Of a stretch of 64,000 nt of DNA, positions 45,015 through 55,870 are shown in pieces (positions within the stretch are counted from its first letter, which is position 1; every line of letters begins with the position of its first letter). The stretch comes from Perognathus longimembris pacificus (lineage: Eukaryota; Chordata; Mammalia; Rodentia; Heteromyidae). The stretch spans positions 39,219,691 to 39,283,690 of the forward strand of contig NC_063174.1 in assembly GCF_023159225.1 (NCBI RefSeq), written 5' to 3'. The position numbers and the translations under genes are program-made. Under the pieces are notes generated by a model. That model ran no database searches. It saw only the letters and a list, made by a program, of their open reading frames with translations, and was not told the DNA's origin.

Positions 45015-45224
45015 GCCAGTCCTGGGCCTTGGACTCAGGGCCTGAGCACTGTCCCTGGCTTCTTCCCGCTCAAGGCTAGCACTCTGCCACTTGAGCCACA
45101 GCGCCACTTCTAGCCATTTTCTGTATATGTGGTGCTGGGGAATCGAACCTAGGGCCTCGTGTATCCGAGGCAGGCACTCTTGCCACTAGGCTATATCCCC
45201 AGCCCTTTAGGTGCATTCTTTCTT
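44963..45224 (-). mobile_element. Young IDL-Geo SINE, antisense, diagnostic subfamily
   Basis: Element 44981-45205 with perfect duplication TTTAGGTGCATTCTTTCTT (44963-44981 and 45206-45224). Its left half reads GGATACACGAGGCCCTAGG and its right half GAGCGGGAAG. It shares these variants with the copy at 58931 rather than with those at 5125 or 39522. Confidence 0.95.
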
Positions 45225-45499
45225 CAAATCTATCAGAAAGATTTCATGTGTTTTTTTCACTACACTTTTCTTGTATAGTTTTGTTAAAGTTATCGTTATT
45301 CCTCATGGATCCTTTTATTGTGTCTTTTCTGTTTCTCTTGTTGGTGAAGAGCGACTTCATTTGTCTTTATATATTTTACTCAGCTGTCATTCATTCTTAT
45401 GGTTTATCTGTAGATACTCTTACAAATTATGCACTTGTATACATATATATGTACATCTATATCTGTTCCTCTAAAAATGAGAGGCCTTTTTGCTCTTTT

Positions 45500-45730
45500 T
45501 TTCTTTTGTTGCTGGTCCTGGGGCTTGAGCTCAGGGCCTGGGCACTGTTCTGGAGCTTTTGTGGTGGAGGCTAGCACTCCATCACTTGTGCTACAGCTCC
45601 ACTTCTGACTTTTTGTGATTAATGGGAAATAAGAGTCTCATGGACATTATTGCTTGGTCTGGCTTTGAACCTCAGATCTCAGCCTCCTGAGTAGCTGGGA
45701 TTATAGGCATGTGCCACTGGCACCTGGATT
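45500..45730 (-). mobile_element. B1-Geo SINE, antisense
   Basis: Minus strand: GGCACATGCCTATAATCCC, the linker TTAATCACAAAAAGTC, then a right half ending CCAGGACCAGC. Confidence 0.85.
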
Positions 45731-45744
45731 TTTCCTTTTGTTTA

Positions 45745-45835
45745 TTTTTTGTTAGGTCCAAACCAGGACTTGAACTTAGTATCTGATGTGCTTATTGGGT
45801 AGCACTCTACTAACTGAGCCATGCCTCCAGTCCTG
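45745..45835 (-). mobile_element. ID/tRNA-like SINE piece, antisense
   Basis: Minus strand: ATGGCTCAGTTAGTAGAGTGC and AAGTTCAAGTCC, a plain tRNA-like monomer without partner. Confidence 0.55.
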
Positions 45836-45915
45836 AGAGGCCTTTTTAAAAGTCATATGTCTTATTTTTCTTGTCTTCATGTATTAATATAGACTTACAT
45901 TATACCCTTTGGGAT

Positions 45916-46138
45916 TTTTTTTTGTCAGTCACGGAACTTGAACTCAGAGCCTGGATTGCTGTCCCTGAGCTCTTTTGCTCAAGGTTAGTGCTCTACCACC
46001 ATTTCCTGATTTCTGGTGGTTAATTCGAGATGAGAGTCTTAAGAACCTTCCTGCCCAGGCTGGCTTCGAGCCATGATCCTCATATCTCAGCCTCCTGAGT
46101 AGCTAGGATTATAGGCATGAGCCACTAGCATTTGACTG
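45916..46138 (-). mobile_element. B1-Geo SINE, antisense
   Basis: Minus strand: GTGGCTCATGCCTATAATCC, linker CGAATTAACCACCAGAAATC, and right half with B-box GAGTTCAAGTTCC. Confidence 0.85.
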
Positions 46139-47228
46139 GCCCTTTGTTTTGTTTTATTGAGGCATATCAACTCCCATACTGTCCATAGCTCCTTTTGCAT
46201 TACAGTGGCAGAGTTGTATAGACTTACATAGTAAGCAAAGTTTAAAGGATTTGCCATTAAGCCCTTTACAAAATGTTTCCTTCAACCATCCACATAATGA
46301 GATTGAGCAGAGTCACTGTTGGTAACTCTTCTTGGTTTACTCCTGGCATTAAAATGAGTTTATCAAAGTGCATCATCAAGACCAATGCTATCATATTAAT
46401 TAGGTTAAGAAAATGTCCTTTTAGTCCTAGATTTATAAGACATAGTTTTTGTTTTACTATTTAAAAAATAGGGAATAATTGTTGGCTCCTAGCAATTTTG
46501 GCACCTTAAGGAGATTAGCTTTAGTCTCATTTCAAACATATTTCATTAAATTCTCTTCTAAATTGTTCTATCATTTCCAGTTCTTGGTAGCAGCATCCCG
46601 CTGTTCACCTCAGTGCCTTTGTAGTATGAGGTTGTAATGGGTCTGACTTTTCCAGGGGACTTGTCCACAGCGGGGGTTGTGGGAATTCTGTTCCAGCTTT
46701 TCCCATGCCCCTCATTGACGTGGGACCAGTTTTTATGTTAATTCATCAAACTTGGCATTTCTGGGCCGTGAAAACAGCCTAAGTTGATAACCCTCAAATG
46801 TTCCAAAGTTAACGGTCCAGAGTTTAAATTGTGTAGGGAAACTTTGTTTTCTTTCCTTGAAGACAGACAGACAGACAACAGACTGATAGGCAGATGACAG
46901 ACAGGCCCATGACCTGAGCTGCTGGGAGACATTTCTGAACCTGTTTTTCCTGGGGCTGCTGCTTTTTGAGAGGCTTCACTTGGGACAGCAGCCTTTGGCC
47001 TTGGGTAGGCTGCATAAGCTTTGCCTCTCTTGCCTACCTACTGGGAGATGCTTACTTCCGGTCCTGTATTCATCCTGGCTCCCTCCTTTCCCTTCTCATG
47101 GCTCACTCCCTAAGGACAGAATTCATAGGCAATTCCATGCTTACTTCTAGTTTTTAGTTGTTCCTGTGCTTCCTGCGCCTGTTAATATCGCCTTTACTTG
47201 CAAGTTGTGAATTTAAAAAGATGTTATA
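46139..47228. other. Non-coding stretch with (GACA)n repeat
   Basis: GACA units lie at 46861-46905. Otherwise unique; no gene or named repeat. Confidence 0.5.
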
Positions 47229-47472
47229 TGGCTAGGTGCTAGTGGCTCACATCTGTTATCCTAGCTGCTCAGGAGGCTGAGATCTGAGGATCACAGTTTG
47301 AAACTAGCCCAGGCAGGAAAGTTCTTGAGACGCTCATCTCTAATTAACCACACAAAAACTAGAGGTGGAGCTGTGACTTCAGTGATAGAACATTAGTCTT
47401 AAGCAAAAAAAAAAATCAGAGACAGTGTCCAGGCCCTGAGTTCAAGCCCCAGGACTAGCACACAAAAAAAGA
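47229..47472 (+). mobile_element. B1-Geo SINE
   Basis: GGCTAGGTGCTAGTGGCTC to GGACTAGCACACAAAAAAAG. An internal A run of 11 at 47406-47416 has grown from the usual CAAAA in the right half. Confidence 0.88.
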
Positions 47473-47740
47473 GATAGGTTCAGGGACTTGTAGCAAGTGT
47501 GTGGTTTGTGTCTTCTGAGCTCACTGTTTTGCAGCAAGGAGAGGATGTCCTCTAAATGTAGTTTTGATATTCAAAACAGATGCAAACTTATTAGTCTCAC
47601 CTGGTAATTCTGAAATATGGTAATGGTAATGATTATGCTTCTCTGGGAGAATTTACAATTTTGCATGGTTTTCAATTCAAGAAGAAGCTGAAAGCGGTGT
47701 TTAAGGGGCATTCAATGCTTGAAAATAAAATGCAGATACA

Positions 47741-47980
47741 TAGCAGGGTGCCAGTGACTCATGCCTAGCATCCTTGCTACTCATGAAGCTCAGATGGGAG
47801 GATCATGGTTTGACACCAGCTTGGGCAGGAAAGTCCATGAGACTCTTATCTCCACTCAACACCGAAAAAGCCTGATGTGGAGCTACGGCTCAAGTAATAG
47901 AGTGCTGGCTTTGAGCGGAAACAGCTAAGGGACGGCATCCAGGCCCTGAGTTCAAGCCCTAGTACAGACACAAAACAAAT
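47741..47980 (+). mobile_element. B1-Geo SINE
   Basis: AGCAGGGTGCCAGTGACTC through linker CTCAACACCGAAAAAGCC to CCCTAGTACAGACACAAAAC. Confidence 0.85.
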
Positions 47981-49120
47981 ACCCACAGGTACACCACTAG
48001 CATTTTCTTCTGAGCAAGTAGAGCTGCAAGGAATTCCTAGGGGCCCATTGCTTCCTGGGCTGGCAAGGTGTGCGGGATGGGTCTGTCCGTCCTGTCTATT
48101 GCCTGTGTTCAGAATACATGGGCAGGCCTGGGGCTGGCGGAGGCTTGCAGGGAGCTGAACTTTCATGTCTTCTCTTGATTATTTTGCTCATACTCTGAAA
48201 TCAAGGCAACTCTTCCATGAAAATACAGCCAGGGGTCATTATAGTTTTTGATTAGTGCCGGAATGGCTGCCATTTTAATCTCTGTTAATGGTTGAGAGGA
48301 GGCTCTACGGGACTTTGCCATGGCTCATGCTTGTTTACAATCTAATTTAGCAGCATCTTAATTTGGATTGAAAGACAGCCTTGGGAATTTTTGCTCAGTG
48401 CTTTTCAGAGTGTTCTGGAATGACACGTTACCTGATGCTACCTGAGGGAGGGTACTTGGGCAGTCATGGCTTCTTGGAGTCCTGATCTACCCATGAGAGT
48501 GCCAGAAGTGCCAGGCTGTGATTCTACCACAGACCTGTGTGACTATGGAGCTGTGCACATGACTGCAGAGAGCCTTCTTGGTATACAGTAGGCACATTTG
48601 CAGAGGAGCTGATCCAGCTAACCAGTCTATCTGGAGCACAAATTACAAGCCTGCTAATTAGAGTGATGTTCAGCTTTCAGCTAAGCGCTAGGCACTTGTG
48701 GACTTTGCCAGAATCTGGACTTCTGAATGGTTTGACAAGAGGAAAGGAAAGGAATAGGCCAAAGAGGCCATCTCAGGGCAATTGCTTACAATAAGAACCT
48801 GACGTAGCCCAAAGACCTGCTTCTTCCTTTGCCAGAAAAATGCTCATTCTTCCCCTTTCATGACTGCACCCTTGTTCCAGTATTGACTATTTTCATTTTT
48901 CTTTTGTTTTCTGGCCTAGTACTCTGCACAAACCCAGGGCTCCATAGTCTGAGATATGCCCTCCCCAGTTGGCACAGTTTTCTAACCTCTATGACCCAGC
49001 TGCTCTGTTAATTCTCCTTCCTCTTTCCATGCAGTTCTGTGACTATTCTCCAGTGTTCAATAATCCTTTGCTGTCTAGTGTTCTCTCTCTTTCTCTCTTT
49101 TTACTAATTGTAAAGAGATA
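47981..49120. other. Repeat-poor stretch, candidate conserved non-coding region
   Basis: No SINE, L1 or LTR is recognised for over 1.1 kb. At 48225-48390 and 48590-48720 the sequence is AT-balanced, with homeodomain-type cores such as CTAATTAG and TTTGATTAG, and looks like slowly evolving regulatory DNA. This is an impression only. Confidence 0.3.
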
Positions 49121-49262
49121 TTCACTAATAAATGTTAATATTTATTGAACATATGTCATCATCATGTGCCAGGCCCATTTAAAGCATTTTAATAACAGTA
49201 GCTGATATTTATTAAGCACCCACTGTGTGCCAAGTACTGTTTTTGGTACAGGGAATGTGAAG
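49121..49262 (+). mobile_element. MIR/L2-type fragment
   Basis: ATTTATTAAGCACCCACTGTG and GCCAAGTACTGTTTTTGGTAC are the familiar L2/MIR 3' motif (ATTGAGCACCTACTGTGTGCCAGGCACTG-like). A weaker second copy precedes it. Confidence 0.6.
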
Positions 49263-49635
49263 TAGTTGACACAGTGACTGCTTCTCTCCAATCATGTTTT
49301 TCTAAGGGACCGGTGGAATCCATCAGTAGACAAACCCCAGGCGGTGGCAAGAAGGGACGTGTGGAAGGCTTGTGGAAAGAGGGGCTGGCTGTCTGCTGTG
49401 TGACTCCGCAGGCCTCCCTATCATTCACTCACAGTTCCACTTTTGTCCAGAGCCCAGCTCAAGTCCTGCACCTGCACTATGACCCTTCTCTCCTTTGTTT
49501 TACATTCTTTTGAGATATTGGTGATAGCCAGCCATTCCTGTCCATTGCCTTTGTGGAAGGGAAATGCATACGTTGTAGGGCACTTCACCATTGCATTCTA
49601 GGACCCACAGTTGGAGCATTTGACACTGACTCCTC
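49263..49635. other. Non-coding stretch
   Basis: Two opposing frames of 79 codons (49189-49428 minus, 49274-49513 plus) shadow each other; neither is recognised. Confidence 0.45.
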
Positions 49636-49745
49636 ACAAGAGCTTAACTCTTTCCACTTAAAGAGGAGGAAACAGACTTTCTGAAGGTTACATCTGGTAA
49701 GTGACTGAGCCAGGATTTGAACTCAGGTCCTGTAGAATCCACAAG
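49636..49745 (+). mobile_element. MIR
   Basis: AGAGGAGGAAACAGAC, GTTACATCTGGTAAGTGAC, GAGCCAGGATTTGAACTCAGG: a clear MIR core in sense. Confidence 0.75.
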
Positions 49746-51640
49746 CTTCTCTTTGCCCCTAGCCCAATCCTCTCCAGTATGATCAGGACCCTGCTTTGAT
49801 CTTTCAATCCTGCTTCTTGTTCCCTGTAGGGAAAAGGCAACATGTCTTAGAGACATGGGTCATACTTCACGTAGCTTCTGGTTTTGTAAATCTGGGTTTT
49901 CTCCTTTGACTACTCTTGCAGGTGTTGTGTAGGTGAACAAAGCTATGCCTATGCACACATGGTAAGCATTTTTTTTTTTTTACATTCCCTCTCCTTAAGT
50001 ACTCTTGCTGAATGCCCCAGGTTGGACCAGTCCTGAGCACATGAAGCCTCTACTCTTCAGTAGAGGGGTGTCTTGGTGTAGAGGCCAATCCTCACATCGG
50101 AGCACAGCCCTGGCCACCCTCTGAGCACCCATGGCTCCTCTAGTCCTTCCTACCATCTTGCCGGCCTCATGAGTTCCCTTAGTGCATGCGGTCCTAGCTG
50201 CTGAGAAAACCTACACATCTAAAAATAGACCCAACTTTTTATAAGTGATGGTCTTGAGAGACATAAAACTTATTTCACTAGATCTTTCCAGGGCTCGGAA
50301 CACATTTGATAGAGCTCCTTTTTCTAAATTGCCTTCCGGCTACCCGAGAAAGTCAATTTTCTTTTTTAATAGCTGCACGTCATTTCTGGACTCACAATGG
50401 CCTGAACCCAGTCCAGTTGCCCATCAGAGTCATCAATAGGGACTCCATTTAAAATTCATCTCTTTTCCTAGTCTGTCTATCCTCGGGGGATTAAAACTAG
50501 AGAGTCACTAAGGTGCGCACAGGAAATTGTGGAGGAAGAAATCTGAAATGTTCAGAATGTCACAGTTGATCCTGGGAGCCCAGTGGGCTAGCATGCTCCC
50601 CTTTGAACTTAATCTGCTGCCCCTCAGCTCTCTGCATCTTAGCAGAAAGAAGGGAATTTCATGAGAATAAAAAAGGAAGTATTTGGAGACAGAGAAGGAA
50701 ATGAGTACCATGCCCTCCCTAATGATTGAGTGGGAACATTTCATTTTAGAAATGGAAGGAGGCTGGTCTACTACAGTTGGGAAGATGGATGATAGAAGCG
50801 AGAGGGAGAAGGTGTAAAGGAAGGCCATTTGTTCCCAAATAGCGTCCTTCTGGTGAGGGAGAGAGTCTACAGACAGGGAAGGTGAGTTGCTAAGGGCATG
50901 GTCTAAGCTAGAACAAGAACTTGGTCTTTATTTTTCTCTCATCAGCTTTGCTCAAACATTCAGTTGACAGTGGTACGTGGAGAACTGTCACTGAGTTTTC
51001 TTCTGCTTTGTATATCTAGCATGGAGTTCTAGCTCTGCCACATAAGGATTAGGTGAATGTTGAATACATTAAATATGGGTGCCAGGAGAGGTTGGGAAGC
51101 CGGCTTGTTAATGACTGTCATTCCCATAGTGACCACCAGGTGGTGCCCTCTTAGAGCAGGAGCAAATGTCTTCAGAGATGGAGAATGGCGGGACCCAGGG
51201 TAGCAGAAAATTCAGAAGCGTGGTTGCTGCTGACTTTCTTTATTTAGGTCAGGTTCACAAGAGACCCAAAGGAGTCCTTCTGGGTGGTTTTCATTCTTAA
51301 TTAAAGTGTTAGGCTTGAAAGTTCTAGCCCAGGCCAGTGGTGTTTAAAGGGGTTCCTATGTGTCTTTTTTGCTCACGTTCTGTCTTCCACTAGAATGTAC
51401 CTCTTATAGTTTCTCCATTTCCTCTGTAGTTCCTCTCTGTAGCGCCATGTATAGATTGGTACATTACCTTGTGTGGATCCCAGTATTGGGTCCCTCTGTA
51501 TAGATTTGTGCTCTGTGCCTATGGTTTCTAAGTTGAATGCTCATAATCTCACAAGATGGGAATAGTTAAAGAAAACATTTCAGTGGGCTTAGGAAACTTC
51601 TCCACAGCAACACAGATAGCTGAGTGGCAGGGAGAGAGAG
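49746..51640. other. Non-coding stretch, few repeats
   Basis: Mostly unique DNA, with T runs at 49969-49980. The 106-codon minus frame at 50508-50828 has a hydrophobic start but no recognised domain and is probably chance. Confidence 0.45.
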
Positions 51641-51740
51641 GGGGGAAGATATACAGGCAGATAGGCAGGCAGGCAGGCAGGCAGAGACAGAGAGGAAGAA
51701 GAAAGAGGAGGAGGAAGAGAGGGAAGAGGGAGAAGAAAAG
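51641..51740 (+). repeat. (GGCA)n and polypurine microsatellite
   Basis: GGCAGGCAGGCA units at 51663-51683 continue into a GAGGAAGAAGAAAG purine tract. RQAGRQ and PACLPAC frames arise from it. Confidence 0.95.
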
Positions 51741-52028
51741 ACAGCACTCATACCCAGGCCTACCACATCCACAGGTCATGCTGTTTTGATTTATGCAGTA
51801 TATAGTTGAATGCGTCTGTGTTGATGAGATCCAGGGACAGTAGTAAAGCAAAATCCAGGTAACCAAAGCCACATCATATAGAGGGAGTACAATCATCTCT
51901 GGGAAGTTCACAGCCATTTGCAAAGGTATACTCAGCCCAAGGCTTCTTGGTGTCCATAACCCTAATTTAAAGGTAGTAGAGATTCTGATTGCTCCAAGCT
52001 GAGGATGGAGATGCTGGATGAAACTGTG

Positions 52029-52095
52029 TGATGGTGTGTGTGTGTGTGTGGGGGGGGTGATGGTGTGTGTGTGTGTGCACATGTGCTTACGTGTG
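52029..52095 (+). repeat. Compound (GT)n microsatellite
   Basis: GT runs separated by a G7 run and a GATGGTG unit, ending GTGTGTGCACATGTGC. Confidence 0.95.
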
Positions 52096-52489
52096 TGTTT
52101 GAGAGAAAGTGAGTTAAACCTACATAGGCCTGGGATACTGTCATTCTTGCCAAGACTGGACTTTGGAAACAGAGCAGATGAACTTTATCCTGAACCTCAG
52201 AAACCTCTTTCCACACAGGCCTAATCGGCATCCCAGTCTCTTCTTCAAAATGTCTTTTATCCTGTGTCTTTGTGTTTCAGGTTTCAGTTATTTGATAGGT
52301 CACAATGAATTGTACGGGGTTAATAAAATAAATAGATCGACACACTGATTTAATAAATAGCATTTCTTTGGGGAGAAAATGACTTAGCTTAGTTAACATC
52401 TGCAGAAGACCTTGATGTTGAGGTATCAGGAATGATTAGCAGCTGGGAAGTTGAAGGAGGCAGCAGTTTGGATTGTGATGGGAGCTATC
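52096..52489. other. Non-coding stretch
   Basis: Nothing recognised. Confidence 0.5.
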
Positions 52490-52770
52490 GCTAAAGGTAA
52501 GTTGGAGGGAAGGGGATCAAGGGAACTTAGGGTTAAAAAAAATACCTTGTAATGATGATACAGATCAAGATGCATTGTACACATAAACTGATTTGTTATA
52601 TGGTAAAATAAACCTAAAATTAAGGTAAGTAAGGGAAGAAGTGGGTTGGGAGGGGTTGAATGAGGCTATTGAAAAGGGTGACATTGATTAAAATGCCCTG
52701 TATTCATAAACTGCTTTGGTGAATGGTAATGGCACTGTACAACTACTTACTGAGAGTAAGAATATCTTTA
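52490..52770 (+). mobile_element. Two neighbouring L1 3'-UTR ends
   Basis: GATGCATTGTACACATAAAC with GATTTGTTATATGG (to about 52612) and ATGCCCTGTATTCATAAACTG with TTTGGTGAATGGTAATGG (to about 52755) are two variants of one motif. It also ends the decayed L1 at 57375-57430 (CACTGCACTTATAAGTAG, TTGTTGAATGGTG). Confidence 0.55.
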
Positions 52771-52980
52771 GGGGCTGGGGATGTGGCTTAGCGGTAGAGT
52801 ACCTGCCTAACATGCATGAAGTGTTGGGTTCAATTTCTCAGTATTACATAAACAGAAAAAGCTGGAAGTGGTGCTGTAACTCAAGTGGTAAGAGTGCTAG
52901 CCTTGAGCAAAAGAAGTTCAGGCACAGTGCCCAGGTCCTAAGTTCAAGCCCCAGGCCTGGCAAAAATAAGAATACACTTT
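52756..52980 (+). mobile_element. IDL-Geo SINE (older copy)
   Basis: Element 52771-52965 from GGGGCTGGGGATGTGGCTTAG; near-duplicate flanks TAAGAATATCTTT and TAAGAATACACTTT. The right-half B-box AGTTCAAGCCCC is intact here. Confidence 0.88.
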
Positions 52981-53847
52981 TTAAAACACCTCATAAATAC
53001 TTTCATTTCAGGCCTTACTTGATACTTTTTCATAGAGCCACATCTTATCCTCCTGTTTTTATGTTCAAAAATCTTATTGGAGTCCATCAGAAATGCTCAG
53101 TGATAAAACACATGATAAATGTGGTGAGAGACTTAGGTGCTAGAAGTTGGGTACTATTTTAGTAATCCTCAGAGTAGATATTGTTATTCTTTGCTCCCTT
53201 TCTTTTAAATAATGAAATGGAGGTAGAGGTGACCACAAACTAGCTCATGACAAAAACCAGAATTCGAAGCCAGGACTGTGTGGTCATAAAGCTATCCTCA
53301 ACCACTATGTTATGCTATGAGAATTAAGTAGCAAACCATAAAGTAAAAGCTCTCGCTATCCATAATGTAGCAAAGGAATTCCCTTAGTCATTTGACAGTG
53401 AGTGTACCAGTGCTGTGGTGAGTCCTAGGTTAGGGTGAATAAAATGGTGGACCCCATCACATAGGATTTGACCTCAGAGAAGAGTAGGGAAGGCTTAGTG
53501 GCTTGGGAGGCTTGGTTACAAGTTGACATTGAAGCTTGTTTTAGATCTGTTCATTTAGTCTACAACTTGCCTTAATGAAAGTTGGTTTTAAAACTGACCA
53601 GAGTTGTATCCTTTCTTTAGAAAGACAGCCATTCAGGGATAGTTATGATGTAAGGAGGCCAAGTCTGAGTAACTTCTCACAGCCATCTTGGTACCTCTTG
53701 CTGAGTACCCAGTACTGAAAGGGAGAGAGGCCATACATTAAATGTAGATGCCTAGCTCAAGGTGAGCTAGGAAAACTGCTTCAGAGAAATGCAAATGTTA
53801 TAGCCTTATAGAGAATGCTATGATTCTGCATTGATTACCTCCTTAAA
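52981..53847. other. Non-coding stretch with MIR-like piece
   Basis: At 53160-53290 AATGAAATGGAGGTAGAGG and CAGAATTCGAAGCCAGGAC suggest a decayed MIR. No gene recognised. Confidence 0.45.
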
Positions 53848-54188
53848 TGGCTTGAATCACCACCCTCAGAGTAGTCTCTTAAGATTCCCCTATGTGGAAA
53901 GGCTCAGGCGTATTTCCTAGATGGAAGGTTGAGGCCTGTCTTCCCTAGATGGAAAAGTTCTGCTGGTACCTGAGCTTATACCTGAGTATGTCCATGGAAG
54001 GTCTGCTTTTGTTGGGCTTGCGTGCCTCCACCCCAAGCATGTGGTTTTTGTCTTTAAAAGCTTTGTGTAAGCTCTGTTCCGGGCTGCAGATCTTTGAGAC
54101 AGGAGTCCATCTGTAGACCACCAAAGCTCTAATAAAGGCTCCCAATTCGACCTCTCAAAATGTGGCTTCTCTTTTTTCTCACCGTACA
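53848..54188 (+). mobile_element. LTR-like element (solo LTR), sense
   Basis: Starts TGGCTTGAATCACCAC and ends CTCACCGTACA, with AATAAA at 54131-54136 followed by GGCTCCCAATTCGACC. It shares both ends and inner blocks with the antisense element at 30038-30625 but lacks about 250 bp of its middle. TCTTTAAAAGC near 54052 could be a TATA-like element. No retroviral coding is attached. Confidence 0.6.
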
Positions 54189-54881
54189 GCAGTGGCTCTC
54201 TAGTACTTGTGTCTTAAATGGCAACCAATTAACGACAGCTTTCCTTACTTGATAACCTATTTGACACCATACACATGTCTTAGAAATCTGCCAATCATAG
54301 ATCCTCATACTTTTCAAAATTCTCTGTTTCACAATTCCCTCTCATCTGTTCTATTTGGAGGTACTCTTCATCCACTGTAGGTCTCTTTCACCATAGTGAG
54401 CAATAAACTAATCTCTTTGCTTCTGTTTCAGCTACTAAATGGAGTTTTCATAGCCCTACAGGTGAGATCTTGTTGGACTGCAGAGAAGAAGTGTGGATAA
54501 GAGGTTGGAGCAGGATGGGTAGTGATGATGGTGGGCGCTGTAAACATGAAGCTCAAGAGGGCCTCTTGATGCAGCAGTGTGTGTTGAGAGACTTGAGGGA
54601 CTTGAGAAGAATCCAAAAAGCCCCAGATCTGGACAGAGAGCTTCTAGAAGGAAGGGCTTTGGGGTAGGAGAGGATGTTTCAATGTCTGGGGAAGAGGCAG
54701 ATGAGGCAGGTGGGGAAATAGGAAGAGTTTGATTGCAAGATTAGGCCCTAAACTGTTGTGAAAGCCAAGTCAGATCCTGGAGTAGTCTACTCCTGAATAT
54801 GTTACCTAGTTATCTTTCTCAGTCATGATTTACTATCTTTTCTATTGATGGAGAGAGATGCCTGTCAGAGAAGAGAAACTT
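54189..54881. other. Non-coding stretch
   Basis: Unique DNA; nothing recognised. Confidence 0.5.
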
Positions 54882-55142
54882 ATCTGGCTGCCTGTGACTC
54901 GGGCCTGTAATCCTAGATATTCAGGAAGTTGAGATTTGAGGATCATGGTTGAAAGCTAGCTGGGCAGGAAAGTCTGTGAGACTCTTATTTCTGATTAACC
55001 ACTAAAAAGCTAGAAGTGAATAGAAGTGGAGCTGTGGCTCGAATAGTAGAGTGCTAGCATTGACAAAAAGAAACAAACAAAAACAGTTCCAGGACAGTGC
55101 TCGGCCCCTGAGTTCAAGCCTTTGGACCGACAGCAAACAAAC
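54882..55142 (+). mobile_element. B1-Geo SINE with internal insertion
   Basis: B1-like half from CTGGCTGCCTGTGACTCGGG; GAAGTG at the junction is duplicated (AGAAGTGAATAGAAGTGG); an AAACAAACAAA insert expands the right half. Confidence 0.85.
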
Positions 55143-55870
55143 ATAAGTGAAGCCTACAACAATTTATTTCTTGTCGATACCTTGTTTCTTAGTGAAATCA
55201 TCTGTCTTCTGCTGGAATTGTTGTTGGAACATGATGGCCCCCGGGTACCTGTTATTTTAGTTTGGGGATTATGGCTGCGCTGAATGAGGGTGGTGGTGTT
55301 GGGGCTGCTTGGTCTTGCTAGCATTGATATGGGGTTTGCTCTGTGAGATGACAAGGCCAGCTCCACAGTTTCTTGTGTTACGTAAGAGGCTTTTTTATTT
55401 CCTGACCCCTTTGCTCCTCCAAATGCGTTCTCCCATAGCCGGCTGGAAGTGAATCTCTTTTCTTATGACTCCCAACGATGGGACATATTTCCTCAACCAT
55501 ACCTCACACTGCCTTGGATGCGCAGTGAATGCATCTTGCTTGTTCACACTTGAATTACACCTGGTTTACTGACACTCTCCCTGTGTGGGTTGCTAGCTGC
55601 AGAATTTATGAGTTACATCAAGTAGCAGAAAGTTTAAAGACAAAGCAAGGGGCTTACAAGGAGCATGCTGCCACATAATAAAGGCTTGTGCACTACACAC
55701 ACACAGACACACACACACAGTGTTCATAGCACACTGGGTTAGGAAAAATGAAAAGCTGTAAAAAATTAGTTTGTCACTGTCACCACCTCCATTCACTTTC
55801 AGGCTGAGACTATGGCCAGAGCTCAGGCCAGAGAAAAAATGATCCAGATTGGGAAAGAGAAAGTCAGATG
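55143..55870. other. Non-coding stretch, possible unidentified retrocopy on the minus strand
   Basis: On the minus strand about 55400 to 55160 there is a CAGCAGAAGAC-rich, codon-like stretch ending GACAAGAAATAAATTG, where a stop overlaps AATAAA. Frames are broken and I could not identify a parent gene. A short CA run lies at 55696-55720. Confidence 0.2.

Noticed and set aside
51549..52082. 177-codon minus-strand frame
   Set aside because: Built from a GT/CA run and a GGCA/purine tract at either end; the middle is unrecognised.
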